Counted from the first letter of the stretch, positions 34,952 to 46,300 are shown. The stretch is DNA of 64,000 bases from Choristoneura fumiferana (GCF_025370935.1 NC_133476.1:15774954-15838953); one strand, 5' to 3'. Notes: generated from the letters alone by a model not told the origin. Numbers and translations: made by a program.

Positions 34952-34986
34952 CAGCTGGAGCGAGGCGGCGGGTGCACCGCGCCGGC

Positions 34987-36879
34987 TCAGCGACCGCCGG
35001 ATAATCTCGCCGCCACCAGGGTAAGCTCCGCATGGAGTGGGTGAGCTTCTCTGAAAGGTGAATGCAATAGACTCGGGTCAGGGTTGAAGTATAGCTCTTG
35101 TGACACTACAAGTTTGCTGTATATGGGGTACCAAGGCTGAGAGGGCCAGTATGGAACAATTATAATGCCTTCTGCTTTGTCTGTTACTATTTTATGGATT
35201 ACTTTTGTAATAAGGCAGAATGGAGGAAAAGCATAAAATTTAATTTTATTCCATTTAAAAGTGAAAGCATCTATGACTTCAGCCTGGGGATCGAGCTTCC
35301 ACGACGCATACCTCTCACATTTGTGATTCTGTATACTCGCGAAGAGATCAAAATTTGGCACCCCAAAGGTATGTATAATACTTTTATACGCATAGTCCGC
35401 TAGAGCCCACTCCGTGTCTATTGACAGTTGACGTGAAGCGCGGTCGGCGACGATGTTATCCGCTGATCGAATATATGACGCAAATATATATAAATTTCTG
35501 GCTTCGCACCACTGCCATATGTCACGTGCCAATTCATTTAGATGCGTAAATTGCACACCGCCCATTTTATTAATGTAAGCTATGGCAGTGGTGTTGTCTA
35601 TTCGCAATAATATACTACAGTTCATCAGGTGAGCGGCGAAAATTTTTAGTCCATAAAAAGCAGCTTTAAGCTCGAGGTAGTTAATGTGTCTGGACAGCTC
35701 TGATGCATTCCAATTGCCACTAGCCGTGTCAGTGTTGCAGGCCGCTCCCCAGCCGAAACTAGAACTATCACTGTAGATCTCTAACTCGTAACTATCATTT
35801 TTAATAGGGGAAAAACTATTATTGATATTATCAACCCACCACGTAAAGTCATTTCTCAAATTCGAGCTTATGTGCATTACTTTGTTGTAATTTTCAGAGT
35901 AATTTAACGCCAAAAACTTTTCTCTCTCGAATAACTTGGTATACACCCAGCCGTATCGCACAGCGGGGCAGGCCGACGTTAGAAGACCAATGAACTCGGC
36001 AAGTTTCCTAATAGTGCATTTTTTTATATGCACAAATAATTTGGCTGATTCTTTAATACGACTTTTCTTTTCTTGTGGTAATGAAATAGTCATATTAGTG
36101 GTATTAAACACAAATCCTAAAAATTTGCAACAAGTATTGGGGGCCAATTGACTTTTTTCATAGTTAATTAAAAATCCAAGATATTCTAGAGTTTTCCGGG
36201 TTATTGAGACATTATTAAAGCATTCTTCATAATTAGATCCGACACAAAAAAAATCATCTAGGTAATTTACTAAGACGTGGCCAGTTATTCGTAGGTGAAG
36301 TAGAATAGGTTTTAACAATTTCGTGAATACATATGGCGCCGTACATAGGCCAAATGGAAGTACATTGAACTCGTAGAGTTGTGATTTCCATTGGAAACGC
36401 AATTTCTTTCGGTCATGTATATCAATTGATATTAAGAAATAGGCGTCCTTTAAGTCGAGCGTGGCCATAAAATCATTGTGATTCAGCAGTTTCAAAGCCG
36501 TGCGGTAATCCTCCATTTTAAAATGGTCTACTTGAACATACTTATTTAAACTTTTAAGATTTAAAATAAATCTATGTTTCCCGTTCGGCTTTGGAACTGT
36601 AAATATGGGCGATAAATATTGACCTTCACAAGGATCACAATGTGAAATAAATTCAGAATCTAGCATATCTGCTATACATGTATCTATAATATTACTGTCA
36701 GTTTCAGAGCGACATAATTCCTTGGGGACTGACGATTGAATGGGTTCCATTTTAAAGGGAATTTTGTATCCCGCGACCCACGAGAGGATCGTATTATCGT
36801 CAGTGACGCTCTGCCACTGATCGTAAAAGTATTGTAGTCGGCCAGCGACAGGCACATGTACCTGCGGGTCTGAAGTCAC
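34987..36879 (-). CDS. DIRS reverse transcriptase / RNase H
   Basis: 630 residues counted from a GTG at 36879, the first possible non-standard start; there is no ATG before residue 44. RT domain about 85-270: LDLKDAYFLISID (catalytic Asp142), LPFGLCTAPYVF (about 174-185), YLDD (206-209) with the catalytic pair Asp208-Asp209. RNase H about 365-485: Asp371 in YSDSSSFGWG, Glu403 in LELKAA, Asp428 in RIDNTT, Asp479 in IVADRASR. The C-terminal segment with FYAFPPF and VPYWPSQPW is usual for DIRS. The frame is open upstream to a TAA at 37015-37017 and overlaps gag by about 215 bp in another frame (+1). It is probably made by frameshift or reinitiation. Confidence 0.93.
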   Translation of the reverse strand: MTSDPQVHVPVAGRLQYFYDQWQSVTDDNTILSWVAGYKIPFKMEPIQSSVPKELCRSETDSNIIDTCIADMLDSEFISHCDPCEGQYLSPIFTVPKPNGKHRFILNLKSLNKYVQVDHFKMEDYRTALKLLNHNDFMATLDLKDAYFLISIDIHDRKKLRFQWKSQLYEFNVLPFGLCTAPYVFTKLLKPILLHLRITGHVLVNYLDDFFCVGSNYEECFNNVSITRKTLEYLGFLINYEKSQLAPNTCCKFLGFVFNTTNMTISLPQEKKSRIKESAKLFVHIKKCTIRKLAEFIGLLTSACPAVRYGWVYTKLFEREKFLALNYSENYNKVMHISSNLRNDFTWWVDNINNSFSPIKNDSYELEIYSDSSSFGWGAACNTDTASGNWNASELSRHINYLELKAAFYGLKIFAAHLMNCSILLRIDNTTAIAYINKMGGVQFTHLNELARDIWQWCEARNLYIFASYIRSADNIVADRASRQLSIDTEWALADYAYKSIIHTFGVPNFDLFASIQNHKCERYASWKLDPQAEVIDAFTFKWNKIKFYAFPPFCLITKVIHKIVTDKAEGIIIVPYWPSQPWYPIYSKLVVSQELYFNPDPSLLHSPFREAHPLHAELTLVAARLSGGR

Positions 36880-38570
36880 TGTCTCCGGGAGCGCTGGTGC
36901 TGGCGCGGCGGCGCGTGCCGGGCGCGGGAGGCCGGCGGGCGCGGCGCGGGCGGCCGGCGTGAGGCGGGGTTCGCTCGTGGCTCGGCGGCCGGCGCACGCG
37001 GAGCCCCCTCGCGTTTAAAGTCGGGTTACGGGGAGCAGCAGGGACTTGTGATACTGTGCTGGCGATCCTCCGTACGCCCGATGGCCCAGCGACGGGTGTC
37101 CTCATCTCCAACCCAGACTTCGAAATTGCCTTGGATGTTTTTAACTTTTCGGCCAGATCGGAACCAAAGAGGAATTCGTCTATTTTTGTGTTCTTGAGGA
37201 CGTCTTTCGTTTCCTTACTGAGAGAGTTCATAGTGGCGTATCGGCGTGACAATGATTCTTTGTGATGGTAATCACATAAGAGGCGACCGGCGTCGCTTAG
37301 GGGTTTTATGATGTCTTGGGGTATATTTTGATTTTTCGCCAAAGCAATATTCAAAACTTTCCCAATAGCCGCTAAACAGCTTGTAAGCTGGTTTTGCCTT
37401 GACTGGCTGTAAATGTCTTTTTTGTTATTTACTTCTGTGAGCGCAGCTTTGATTTCTGCGTTTAATTTGGGCGCTGTCATGTAAGGACAGTTTTCTGCCG
37501 GTAGGTAAAGCTTTTGCAATGTGATTCTATTATCTTTATTGAGGCCGTTAACCAAGATGTTTTGCCATCTGGAAGCGATATCTTTGTGCAAATTTTCGCC
37601 ATAGGGGTTTCCTGTACTGGGGTCGTCACCTAAAATGTCTAGAATGTCTTGTTCTAAACCGTCTTGCTCTGTTTTTTGTGCATCGTCGATCAACGGCTCG
37701 TCGTTGATCAGCACATCGGCGTGCGCGGGCGGCGCGGCGGGCGCGGCGGCGCGGGAGGCGCGGCCGGCGCGAGCGGCGCGGCTGGCCCCGGGGCGCTCGA
37801 CGCTGCTGGTGATGGACCATCTTGGGTGCCAATCTCGTTATCGAATTCGTCCATCGAAATATCGTCTGAAATGAAGCATGAGTTACAAATCCAGAACTCA
37901 TTATAGTTTTTATTATTATTGTACCGTAACTAGTCAGTACAGCAAGTATCATTATGTGTAATTACTCGTCTACGATTTACGTGAGACTACTGAAACATAC
38001 CAAGTATCATTATGGATAATTACTCGTCTACGATTTACGTGAGAGTATTGAAACATACGTTATTTTATACTCAAGTACGATTTACGTTGAGTGGACAAAG
38101 AAAAAGTATAAGTATTCGAGGGTAGACGCGCACGCTCAACGCGGTATACGCGGAGGTAGTAAGCGCGGCGGCGCGGCGCTCAACTCAACGCGATTTACGC
38201 GGAGATGTTTAATATAGCTATATATAAAATATGCTATCTTGCCACCGACTCGAAGTACAGGAATAACATTTATATGCACATGGAATACATTGCATTTAGC
38301 TATATAAGTATTCCCCACGATTTACGTGGGAGTGCATCTAGGGCTAATTTAATAAAACCTGGCCATTCTAGGCGACAGTCGTTAGCTATAAAATGTAGGG
38401 AATTAGTTGTAAGACTAACCGTATAATTGGTAATCCATTTCACCATCGTCGGAACCGGAAATAGAAATTGAACGTTTCCTTTTCACCTCCTTTTCTAGTT
38501 TCCGTAACTTTCGCATAATTTCTTCATATCCGTCGTCGTCTCGACCTTTGTATCTCCTTTTTCCACCCAT
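36800..38570 (-). CDS. DIRS gag, two exons with one frame break
   Basis: Exon 1 (38570-38420) starts with ATG and encodes 50 mostly basic then acidic residues (GGKRRYKGRDDD, then coiled-coil-like EEIMRKLRKLEKEVKRKRS). It runs in phase into a predicted donor CG|GTTAGT. Exon 2 begins at 37865 after TTTCAG and continues DDISMDEFDNEIG. An Ala/Pro-rich tract (37725-37800) follows. There the exon frame hits a stop at 37708-37710, while the conserved gag frame (LINDEPLIDDAQ, DILDILGDDP, WQNILVNGL, CPYMTAPKLN) is open from 37837 down to 36800. One missing base, real or a sequencing error in GC-rich DNA, or a -1 shift would connect them. The role is capsid-like RNA packaging by analogy. Confidence 0.75.
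37866..38419 (-). other. predicted spliceosomal intron in DIRS gag, with internal repeats
   Basis: 554 bp from GTTAGT (minus strand, 38419) to TTTCAG (ending 37866). Removing it joins the exon 1 frame to the exon 2 frame without a stop. The intron holds a 58-bp near-perfect tandem duplication starting CAAGTATCATTATG (37943 and 38001). The word CGATTTACG occurs five times across 37970-38330. Confidence 0.6.
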
Positions 38571-38640
38571 AGTGCGCAGAGGTCACCGTTGACCGTAAGT
38601 CTTAGAAGCGGGAAATGTGTGACTTGGACGACACTAAAAT

Positions 38641-38795
38641 ACGTAATGATGGCCGAGCACTAGCGCGGGCACGACAGTGGGGTGACAATGAGCGAGTGAG
38701 ACAGAATGTTTTGATCTGATTTAAGGTCTCTAAAGGTGTGATAAGGACGGCACCATACTACGTACTGCTGCTTGTAAATAGTGTAATCGTCTTCT
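38641..38795 (-). repeat. DIRS inverted terminal repeat, 5' (right) copy
   Basis: Inverted partner of 33552-33706. The outer 20 bases (38796-38815) are unique to this end and are copied in the ICR. Transcription of the element would start in or near this repeat, reading leftward toward gag at 38570; no TATA box was identified. Confidence 0.93.
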
Positions 38796-38815
38796 AAGGG
38801 ATACGAAGTATAATT

Positions 38816-40264
38816 ACCCTACTGCGCATACTTTTCTAAGCAACTAAACTCAGCTTCATTCTAATTAGTAGATATAGCCGTTTCTTGCGTATATTTTGAT
38901 ATACCAATGTTGATATATACCAGATGTTTGTTAGTCTCAAACTCGTCTTCTATCAAATTTTAACACACGATCGGTAGAGTATTTTTAGCAAAATCGTATT
39001 TTATAGTATCAATAGTAAATATTCAAGTAATATTATAAACATTGAGTGCAACAATCCTGTATTTAAGGATTAGTAGTTAAATTATGAATTAAACGCGTAT
39101 TTTTTTTTATTGAAATAAAAGTTTGATTTCTTTTTAAGTACCTATAGTTAAATAAGCTAGACAATATGACCTCTGAAGACCTAACCGACATTGTACTCTG
39201 CGCAAGTTTGCGTCGTAACTTAATACTTGTTATTTAATTAAAACGTCAAATTGATCGTTTTATTACCAGTCCACTCACAGCCAATGTTCGCGGAGAAGCA
39301 AGCCTATAAACGTCTTGTTTTACTGTTCTCAGCTCAATTCAAGTGGTTTAACTCAGTGGAACACTAAACAATATTGATTTATACGCTTTGTACAGTTTAC
39401 TAGATGTTTAAGCCATTGTTATAGCTCTTAGTTATGCTTACAGAATGAAGTTTATAATTAAGGGGATTTGTTAGAGGCAAGCGGAGGTCTAAGCGGAGGT
39501 ACAAGAGGTCTTTATTAAAATTACTATTTATAATGTAATACTTACCTGCAATAGTTTCAGGCGTTACTTTGCGAAGGTCTATGTTTGCGTGTCCATCAAA
39601 GATATGCGAGGATATTTTGCGAGGAAAATTGTCTGTCTGTAATCAAATCTTGCAAGTTAAATTCGACAAACTTCCAGTAGTTGGATTGACTTGAATTTTT
39701 TTTTTATAAATTATGGAAGGCGAAGATGAGGCCTAAGATAGTAGGTACACGTTTGCCTAGAAGGTGTCTGTTCACTTTGACCTTAAAGATTTGGTATACT
39801 TATGTAAATTGCGTCACAATACAATAATCTGGTAGTGACATCCTGGTAGTCCAGTCAGGATCTCGTCTCCACAGGACGGAACTCTTCAACGGTTAATGGC
39901 ATCGACTTGAAATTTGGTATGAAAATGTAGTTGGGGTGACAATACAAGTACAGTCAACTAAAAGTACAGTCACCAAAAAAAAAGCTTATTTTTCATGAAT
40001 AGAAACGTTTCATCTACCTATCCTCGCACAGTACAGCTCTAGTGGAAACAGCTGAACGGAGCGAGGAGAGGTAGGTAAATTAAGTGTTTCTATTGGTTCG
40101 TGAAAAACACATCCACGCACATCTCTGGTCGAAACGTAGCCTAACACAGTTGGAATCACTATGGTTTTCATCACTTCCTTAAGACGAGGGTAGAAAGAGA
40201 TGGCGCATGCGATCGCGAACGTCAGCGCATTAAGCCGCATTCATATTTTATCATACATTTTATA
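38816..40264. other. intergenic (copy A), nothing recognised
   Basis: Corresponds to 51779-53631 of copy B with several small indels. No coding frame is preserved between the two copies. Confidence 0.5.
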
Positions 40265-40455
40265 TAATTACTACTTTTTTCCCGCGGCTACGCCCGCGTG
40301 GAACTCGGTTATCGCGCGCTGTTCCCTCGGGAACTGTGCATTTTTCCGAAATAAAAAAGTAGCCTATATATCACTCTCTGGTCCATAAACTATGTCTATG
40401 CTAAAATCAAAGACGGACAAACATACAACACACTTTCGCATTTATAATATTAAGT
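40265..40455 (+). repeat. dispersed repeat (Lep1/SINE-like)
   Basis: GCGGCTACGCCCGCGTGGAAC through CGCATTTATAATATTAAG. It lacks the GATCCGTCGCTCC section present in the allelic copy 53632-53850 (about a 30-bp internal deletion). Confidence 0.65.
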
Positions 40456-40529
40456 ACCCTATGGATGGTTGCGTTACATTTAATCTGACACAGTGTGTTC
40501 TGACGGCAGTGTGTGTCGCATCCAAGCTA

Positions 40530-40540
40530 AAGAGAGAGAG

Positions 40541-40576
<36 letters not shown>
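40530..40576. repeat. (GA)n microsatellite
   Basis: Interrupted AGAG run of about 45 bases; a purer and longer run occurs at the same site in copy B (53923-53980). Confidence 0.8.
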
Positions 40577-40577
<1 letters not shown>

Positions 40578-41761
40578 ATCACAACACAACACGAGAAATA
40601 AATGTGAATGTGGCTTTAATCAGTACGGCCTCAGGTGTCTGAGAGTATTAATTACTTTAATTATTTCTTGGTAAGCAAGTCTTAATTGAAACTCCTGAAA
40701 CCAAAGTCCCAGCTGCTCATTTCTTTGGCATCATCGAGACAGATTTCTTTAGCCTCATTAGTGTTGGTAACGGTAATTCTTCGCTTCAGATCAGATGTGC
40801 AAGTAACCAATCCGCCTCCAAGGTTTCCAATTTGTGCGGAGTTTCTTTATATTTCCAAGGTAATTGAAAGTGAAAGGACATTTTGATTACTTTGGCGAAG
40901 ATTTCTTTGACAGAAAAGGTCATTCTTTGATATTTTTGATCTCGAATTCTGTAAAGCCGAGGTTATGGAGCAAGGCATAAGAATAGGTATTTAAGGACAT
41001 TTTAATGATTATTCTTAGTTAAAATATCTACGAGTATACAGTGTTGAATGGACATAATAGACGTCGTTCAGCCAAAACATACCGTCAAGCAACTAATGAA
41101 ATTTAACGAAATGACTGCTTATGGTCGTACATGTATGTGCTACATTTACATATCAGATCTTAAAAGTACTAACTGCATCATGTTCTATCTACTTTTGTTA
41201 TATTACATAATATGTCTAGAATGACTATTTAGAGTAGGTATAGTAAACATTGTAGAACTCTCAGATGTCACAACTTAAAAATTCACTGGTAAAGTAAAAA
41301 CAGAACATATTACCAATTACCATTTGTGGAAGTCTTTCTTCAAGATATTTGTGATAATGTTAAGCAATTCTTTCGATTTTAGGTTAATCGAGGTTGTGTT
41401 TAATTTTAATACCTACTTAATTAAAATTTATAAAGTTATGATAGTGTGGAGTATTCTTTTTAACGCGACGAAAAAAACGGAGGAGGTTCAAAAGTCGACG
41501 CGTATGTTTTTTTATGTATGACCACGCATAAACTTTCACGGAGTAGTTTGATTTTGATAATTATTTTTTGTAATAGATTAAAGTTAAATAGGAGAAAAAC
41601 GGTTTATTTTTTGCTTTTCTGTTTTTTTCGACGGTATATTTTTTTTGTTATTAAGTTTTTATATGAGGTGGCGTTACTTCGTAAAATATTCTACAGGGCA
41701 CTAAATGTAATTCTGACTCACATACCGCTTTAACACTTAAGATACTTTATCCATTATCGCT
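40577..41761. other. intergenic (copy A), ends at assembly gap
   Basis: No gene recognised. Near the end (41576-41632) a segment of about 55 bp is in inverted orientation compared with 55255-55308 in copy B. Confidence 0.5.
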
Positions 41762-42302
41762 NNNNNNNNNNNNNNNNNNNNNNNNNNNNNNNNNNNNNNN
41801 NNNNNNNNNNNNNNNNNNNNNNNNNNNNNNNNNNNNNNNNNNNNNNNNNNNNNNNNNNNNNNNNNNNNNNNNNNNNNNNNNNNNNNNNNNNNNNNNNNNN
41901 NNNNNNNNNNNNNNNNNNNNNNNNNNNNNNNNNNNNNNNNNNNNNNNNNNNNNNNNNNNNNNNNNNNNNNNNNNNNNNNNNNNNNNNNNNNNNNNNNNNN
42001 NNNNNNNNNNNNNNNNNNNNNNNNNNNNNNNNNNNNNNNNNNNNNNNNNNNNNNNNNNNNNNNNNNNNNNNNNNNNNNNNNNNNNNNNNNNNNNNNNNNN
42101 NNNNNNNNNNNNNNNNNNNNNNNNNNNNNNNNNNNNNNNNNNNNNNNNNNNNNNNNNNNNNNNNNNNNNNNNNNNNNNNNNNNNNNNNNNNNNNNNNNNN
42201 NNNNNNNNNNNNNNNNNNNNNNNNNNNNNNNNNNNNNNNNNNNNNNNNNNNNNNNNNNNNNNNNNNNNNNNNNNNNNNNNNNNNNNNNNNNNNNNNNNNN
42301 NN
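41762..42302. other. assembly gap (541 N)
   Basis: Unknown bases. Any frame crossing it is an artefact. Confidence 1.
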
Positions 42303-43318
42303 GCACAATAAATAAGAAAAATCTGAAAATCATATTTTTTTCAATGATGACTCACATTGCGTACATTTTTCTTATGAGCTAATAGCTCTGCTAACACTGC
42401 AATCATCCCCTCTGCTAATATCCCCCCCCGCAAGGTAAAGTTTTCAAATGAGTCTTCTTTTATAAACAATTTTATTTGTCATTCATCATCAATCGATCAT
42501 CATCACCACAATAACCATCATCATCACCAATCATCATAATAGCACCACCACTATCATCACCATCACCATCAATCAGCTCCACAGTCTCCGCTCCGCTCAG
42601 CACGTCCGCTACGTTCTGCTCCACTGCCTCCGCTTCGCTACCTCCTCCCCACAGCTCCGCTCCGCCAGCCTCCGCTCCGCCAGCCTCAGCTCCGCTCTAC
42701 TTGACTGCCTCCGCTGCAGCCTGCATTGTCTCAGCTCCATCCGTTGCCTCCGCTCCACTTCGTTGCCACGCTGCCTACTCCGATGGCTCGCTCCGTTGTC
42801 TCTTACTCCGATCACTGCCCCGCTGTAGCCCCGCATTGTTCCCTCCGCTCCATCCGTTGCTCCGCTCCACTCCGTTGCCACCCTGCCTCCGCCCCGTCTA
42901 GTCCATACTTACAAATTTTTATCTATTTCTGTTGCCTAGTTTTCAAATGAGACCGGAAACTACGTTTGTATGGAGAATGGAACGAAGAGACTTCTCTTAA
43001 TGACATTGTAATAAGAACCACGGCACGCGTCATCGTGAATGACTACCTATACGTAGTAATCTTTTAGTAATAATTGTTTTGTCATGTAACGTATGCACAC
43101 GTAAACAAGTCTTATAAATTTTATTAAATATTGTGTCTTATGTAAAGACGTTTATAAACGTTATAATGTCAGTTCCATTGTACCTACTCTTTGTGTCTAT
43201 GTAAACATTAAATCGTTAATAAATAAAGACTTTCATTAACTGTAATGGATTCTAATTTATCTTCACTTTTTCAGTCGTCAATAATGTACATATGATCAAA
43301 TGTAAAGTCGTCGTAGCC
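42303..43318. other. orphan contig between gaps
   Basis: About 1 kb not matching either copy. It holds ATCATC/CACCAT simple repeats (42480-42575), a CT-rich minisatellite (42580-42900), and a 400-bp AT-rich end with AATAAATAAAG near 43220, which could be a polyadenylation signal. It may be misplaced. Confidence 0.6.
42580..42900. repeat. degenerate GCTCCGCTCCGTTGCCTCC minisatellite
   Basis: Variants of CTCCGCTCCGTTGCC recur across 320 bp with irregular spacing. The frames on both strands (Ser/Pro/Leu-rich or Arg/Glu-rich) reflect the repeat, not a gene. Confidence 0.75.
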
Positions 43319-43328
43319 NNNNNNNNNN
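43319..43328. other. assembly gap (10 N)
   Basis: Ten N directly before the first base of copy B. This looks like a scaffold join of arbitrary size. Confidence 1.
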
Positions 43329-46300
43329 CGCGCTAGTTTACGCTCCCTCCAAGGTAATGACGTGTGTTACTGTCCTCAATCGCACTACGTACATATTTGT
43401 AGAGGAAAATCAAGTGATAGTTTACAAAGGTTCCTCGGGATCCTTCCAATCCCAACTCAACCGAATTACGTATCACAAGTGCGTATGACATGTCTTATTT
43501 GATTTGATGTCGTTGGATGAGAAAATGTTACGTTGATTTTTGACGTTTTATGTAACTTGTTTCCGCTCAGGGTACCTATGGTGCGGAAAGGCGGCTCCAA
43601 CAGGTGACTTGGAAAATTATCGAACTGCACAAACATTAGGGCCAAGTGATCTGATATCAACGTAATCTTCATTCAAAACATTCACATCTTTTTCTATTTG
43701 ATCAAGTACCTAAACATATGTATTGTTTAGCGTGTTTAGTAAGTAGTTTGACGTTTAGCGGCTTTAAGCACAATAGGTTCGTTAAGTTTCACTTAATCAT
43801 GGCCCATTTTATTGGTTTATCTTTAAGTGAATCAAACCCAATTTTCGCAAAACATGTAATTAAATTTAGATGATGATATTTAAAAGAACGTTTCTAGGTA
43901 ACTTCTTAATAACAAAACAGAAAATGATTTTTCTAATGGGAGCGGTTCCTCTTAAATATGTCTGCACCCGAATGAAGCTCAGTCGCAATCAGTAATCATT
44001 GATAACTTCTTCTCTATTAATTGATCAGAATGGTAGAATTTTTTTATCAAATTATGGTAGATATATATATATAATGTAAACTCTTAATTTAAGTATGTTT
44101 TTAATGTTATTCCAAAATTAAACAACAAAACAGTTGACAAAAAAATATATATGCGGAATTGGTGCCGCGATGAAAACAATAAATCCATGTCGAATTTGTC
44201 GAATTAAGGAAGTTGGTAGGTACTTCAATGTGAAAAGTTGAAATGGACTGGGAAAATTATTTGTTTTTCATTATTCTATTTTGTTACCTTCCCACAGAAT
44301 ATATGATAGTAGTATTAGAGTACAGAATGGCCGCATTCGCGATTAATACATGAAATAACTACCTACCTACCGAATAATTCGTTTAAGTTTGTAGTCGTAT
44401 ATCTATTGTAATTGAAAATAATAATGCTTAAATACACAGACAGACACATTTTAAGTAGGTTTAAATAAATAGGTAAGATTAACGATTACATTTATTTGCA
44501 CTATCTAAGCCATACCTACATATAAGTACCTTTAAATGTAATTGGTAGCACTTATTAAGGTTTTGCGATAGTCAGCCCTGTGTATCTTACGCACACATTG
44601 ACGCGTGTACAGACATCGTCGTGCCTATGTAGATTCAAGAACGCGTATTTTGTACGGTGTGGCCGCCGTGTGTATCTGCTTGGCTGTCGTTGTATGAAAA
44701 GAATGGAAGGTTCCTTCTGTTTATGTTAGTTTTTCTTTATGCTTTTTTCTAATTTTCCTTTGTAGAAGTTGCATCTGTGCAAGTAAAATTTTGATCTGTT
44801 CATTTATTTATTTTTAAAAGAAGCTTGCCCGTTAGCTGGTGACCTTAGAGCTGGCTCTTTCCTCGGTCAACGTATTGGCATTATCATACGACGAGGAAAC
44901 GCAGCCAGCCTTATGGTCACCCTGTCCAATAGCAGCGACTTGGGTGATATTTGTAAATATAGATTTTTACGATTAGAGTACGATAGATTTAGTTCTATTT
45001 TTATTTATTTTTGTTAATTGTTGTTTATATTGAAAAATGTTTTTTGGTTTGAAATTAGATAGCAAATGTAACTAGGTAAGTAAGTACTTATTTCTTGGAA
45101 GAATTTATATTAGACTAGCTTTTGCCTGCGGCTCCGCCCGCGTGGATTTCGGTTATCGCGCGCTATTCCCTCGGGAACTATGCATTTTTCCGGGATAAAA
45201 AGTAGCCTATGTCACTCTCAGGCCCATAGACTATCTCTATGTCAAAAATCACGTCGATCCGTCGCTCCCTTTCGTAGTGAAAGACAGACAAACATACAAA
45301 CACCACTTTCGCATTTATAATATTAGTATGGATATGGATTATTGACGTTCTGCCTTTCCGTGATCAAATGGCACGCAAAGATTCAAGTTTTAAGCTGTAA
45401 ATATTGAATAACAATACATATTTACACGAATTATTCAGGTTTATTTCACCAAACATGAGTGAGTCTCACTGTAAGTAGTTTCATGTTCAAAATTTTGGTA
45501 TTTATGTTACGGACCAAGTGATTAATGAAGGCATTATAATTAATGACAAGCTATACCGGGCCAAGCGATTAGTCATTCTTAAACATTATTTATCACGCTG
45601 TCTAGTCATTATGAAAATTGCTATGAGATCGCTGGGCAATTTGATTACAAATGATTTTTAGGCAACCGAAGTATGATTAATTGAATCGAGTGCGACGACG
45701 AGCGCAGCGAGGAGGAGCGTTTTAGGTTCAACTATGACCATAACAACTGTGGCCAGAATTGAATTCTACCATTTTAGATGTACTTACATATTTTGATAGA
45801 TATATAATTTCAATGAATATAGAAAATAATAGTAATGAAACATGTTTTTTTATTACTCTGCCCAATAGGGGGATAGACATTATGTAGGTATTATGCCCGG
45901 ACGATTTAATGAATTGAATAGTTTTTATCAAATTAATGTCTCATATCCGGGCATTATGAAAAATGACTGATTTATAGTTTGGTCCACAACATTTACATGC
46001 AGTACAATTGACACAAAGCCGCGATGCCGGACATGAAAGCCAATTTGGCTCCAATTCCGGGAGTGTACGGTGCGCGTCACAGGTCATAGTCCGGCTGCCA
46101 CTCGGATTATTCGATCACTAGTTTGGACAAATTACTCCTTCGTTGCATTTGAATTGTGCAGAGTGCATACTGCATACATAGAGATGGGCTTAACTAGGTG
46201 ATTGGAAAGAAACAGCTACCAGAGACACGCGCTATATTGTGTCTATTTGTTGTGGCAGAAAATTATCAATGATGTAAGAATGTACATTACGAGTATTAAT

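Larger units (their letters stand above)
33495..38815 (-). mobile_element. DIRS-type tyrosine-recombinase retrotransposon (5.3 kb)
   Basis: Order on the minus strand: inverted terminal repeat, gag (two exons), RT/RNase H, tyrosine recombinase, internal complementary region, inverted terminal repeat. This is the canonical DIRS layout (no LTRs, no DDE integrase). No methyltransferase frame is present. Flanks read CATAAAATT at the left and AATTACCCTAC at the right; copy B has CATAAAATTACCCTAC, so nothing but the element was added. The GC-rich patches at 36880-37010 and 37725-37800 contrast with the AT-rich host DNA. The near-intact frames and absence from copy B suggest recent insertion. Confidence 0.95.
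24304..41761 (+). repeat. duplicated locus, copy A
   Basis: From CGCGCTAGTTTACGCTCC to the N gap this segment matches 43329-55534 nearly base for base, apart from discrete indels. 24304-33490 corresponds to 43329-51778, and 38816-41761 corresponds to 51779-55534; the DIRS element lies between. The match ends on one side at an assembly gap and begins in the other copy at an assembly gap. That favours two haplotypes placed in series over a tandem duplication in the genome. Confidence 0.9.

Noticed and set aside
37626..37952. Arg-rich minus-strand frame overlapping DIRS gag
   Set aside because: Shadow of the GC-rich Ala/Pro tract in another frame.
33495..38815. LTR retrotransposon or Crypton as alternative for the DIRS element
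   Set aside because: There are no direct long terminal repeats and no DDE integrase; RT/RNase H together with a tyrosine recombinase, inverted ends and an ICR exclude both alternatives.
41737..42333. Long minus-strand frame across the N gap
   Set aside because: It consists of unknown bases and has no evidence of coding.
42609..42950. Overlapping frames on both strands in the CT-rich region
   Set aside because: Generated by the GCTCCGCTCC minisatellite; composition is low-complexity and no start or splice context supports a gene.
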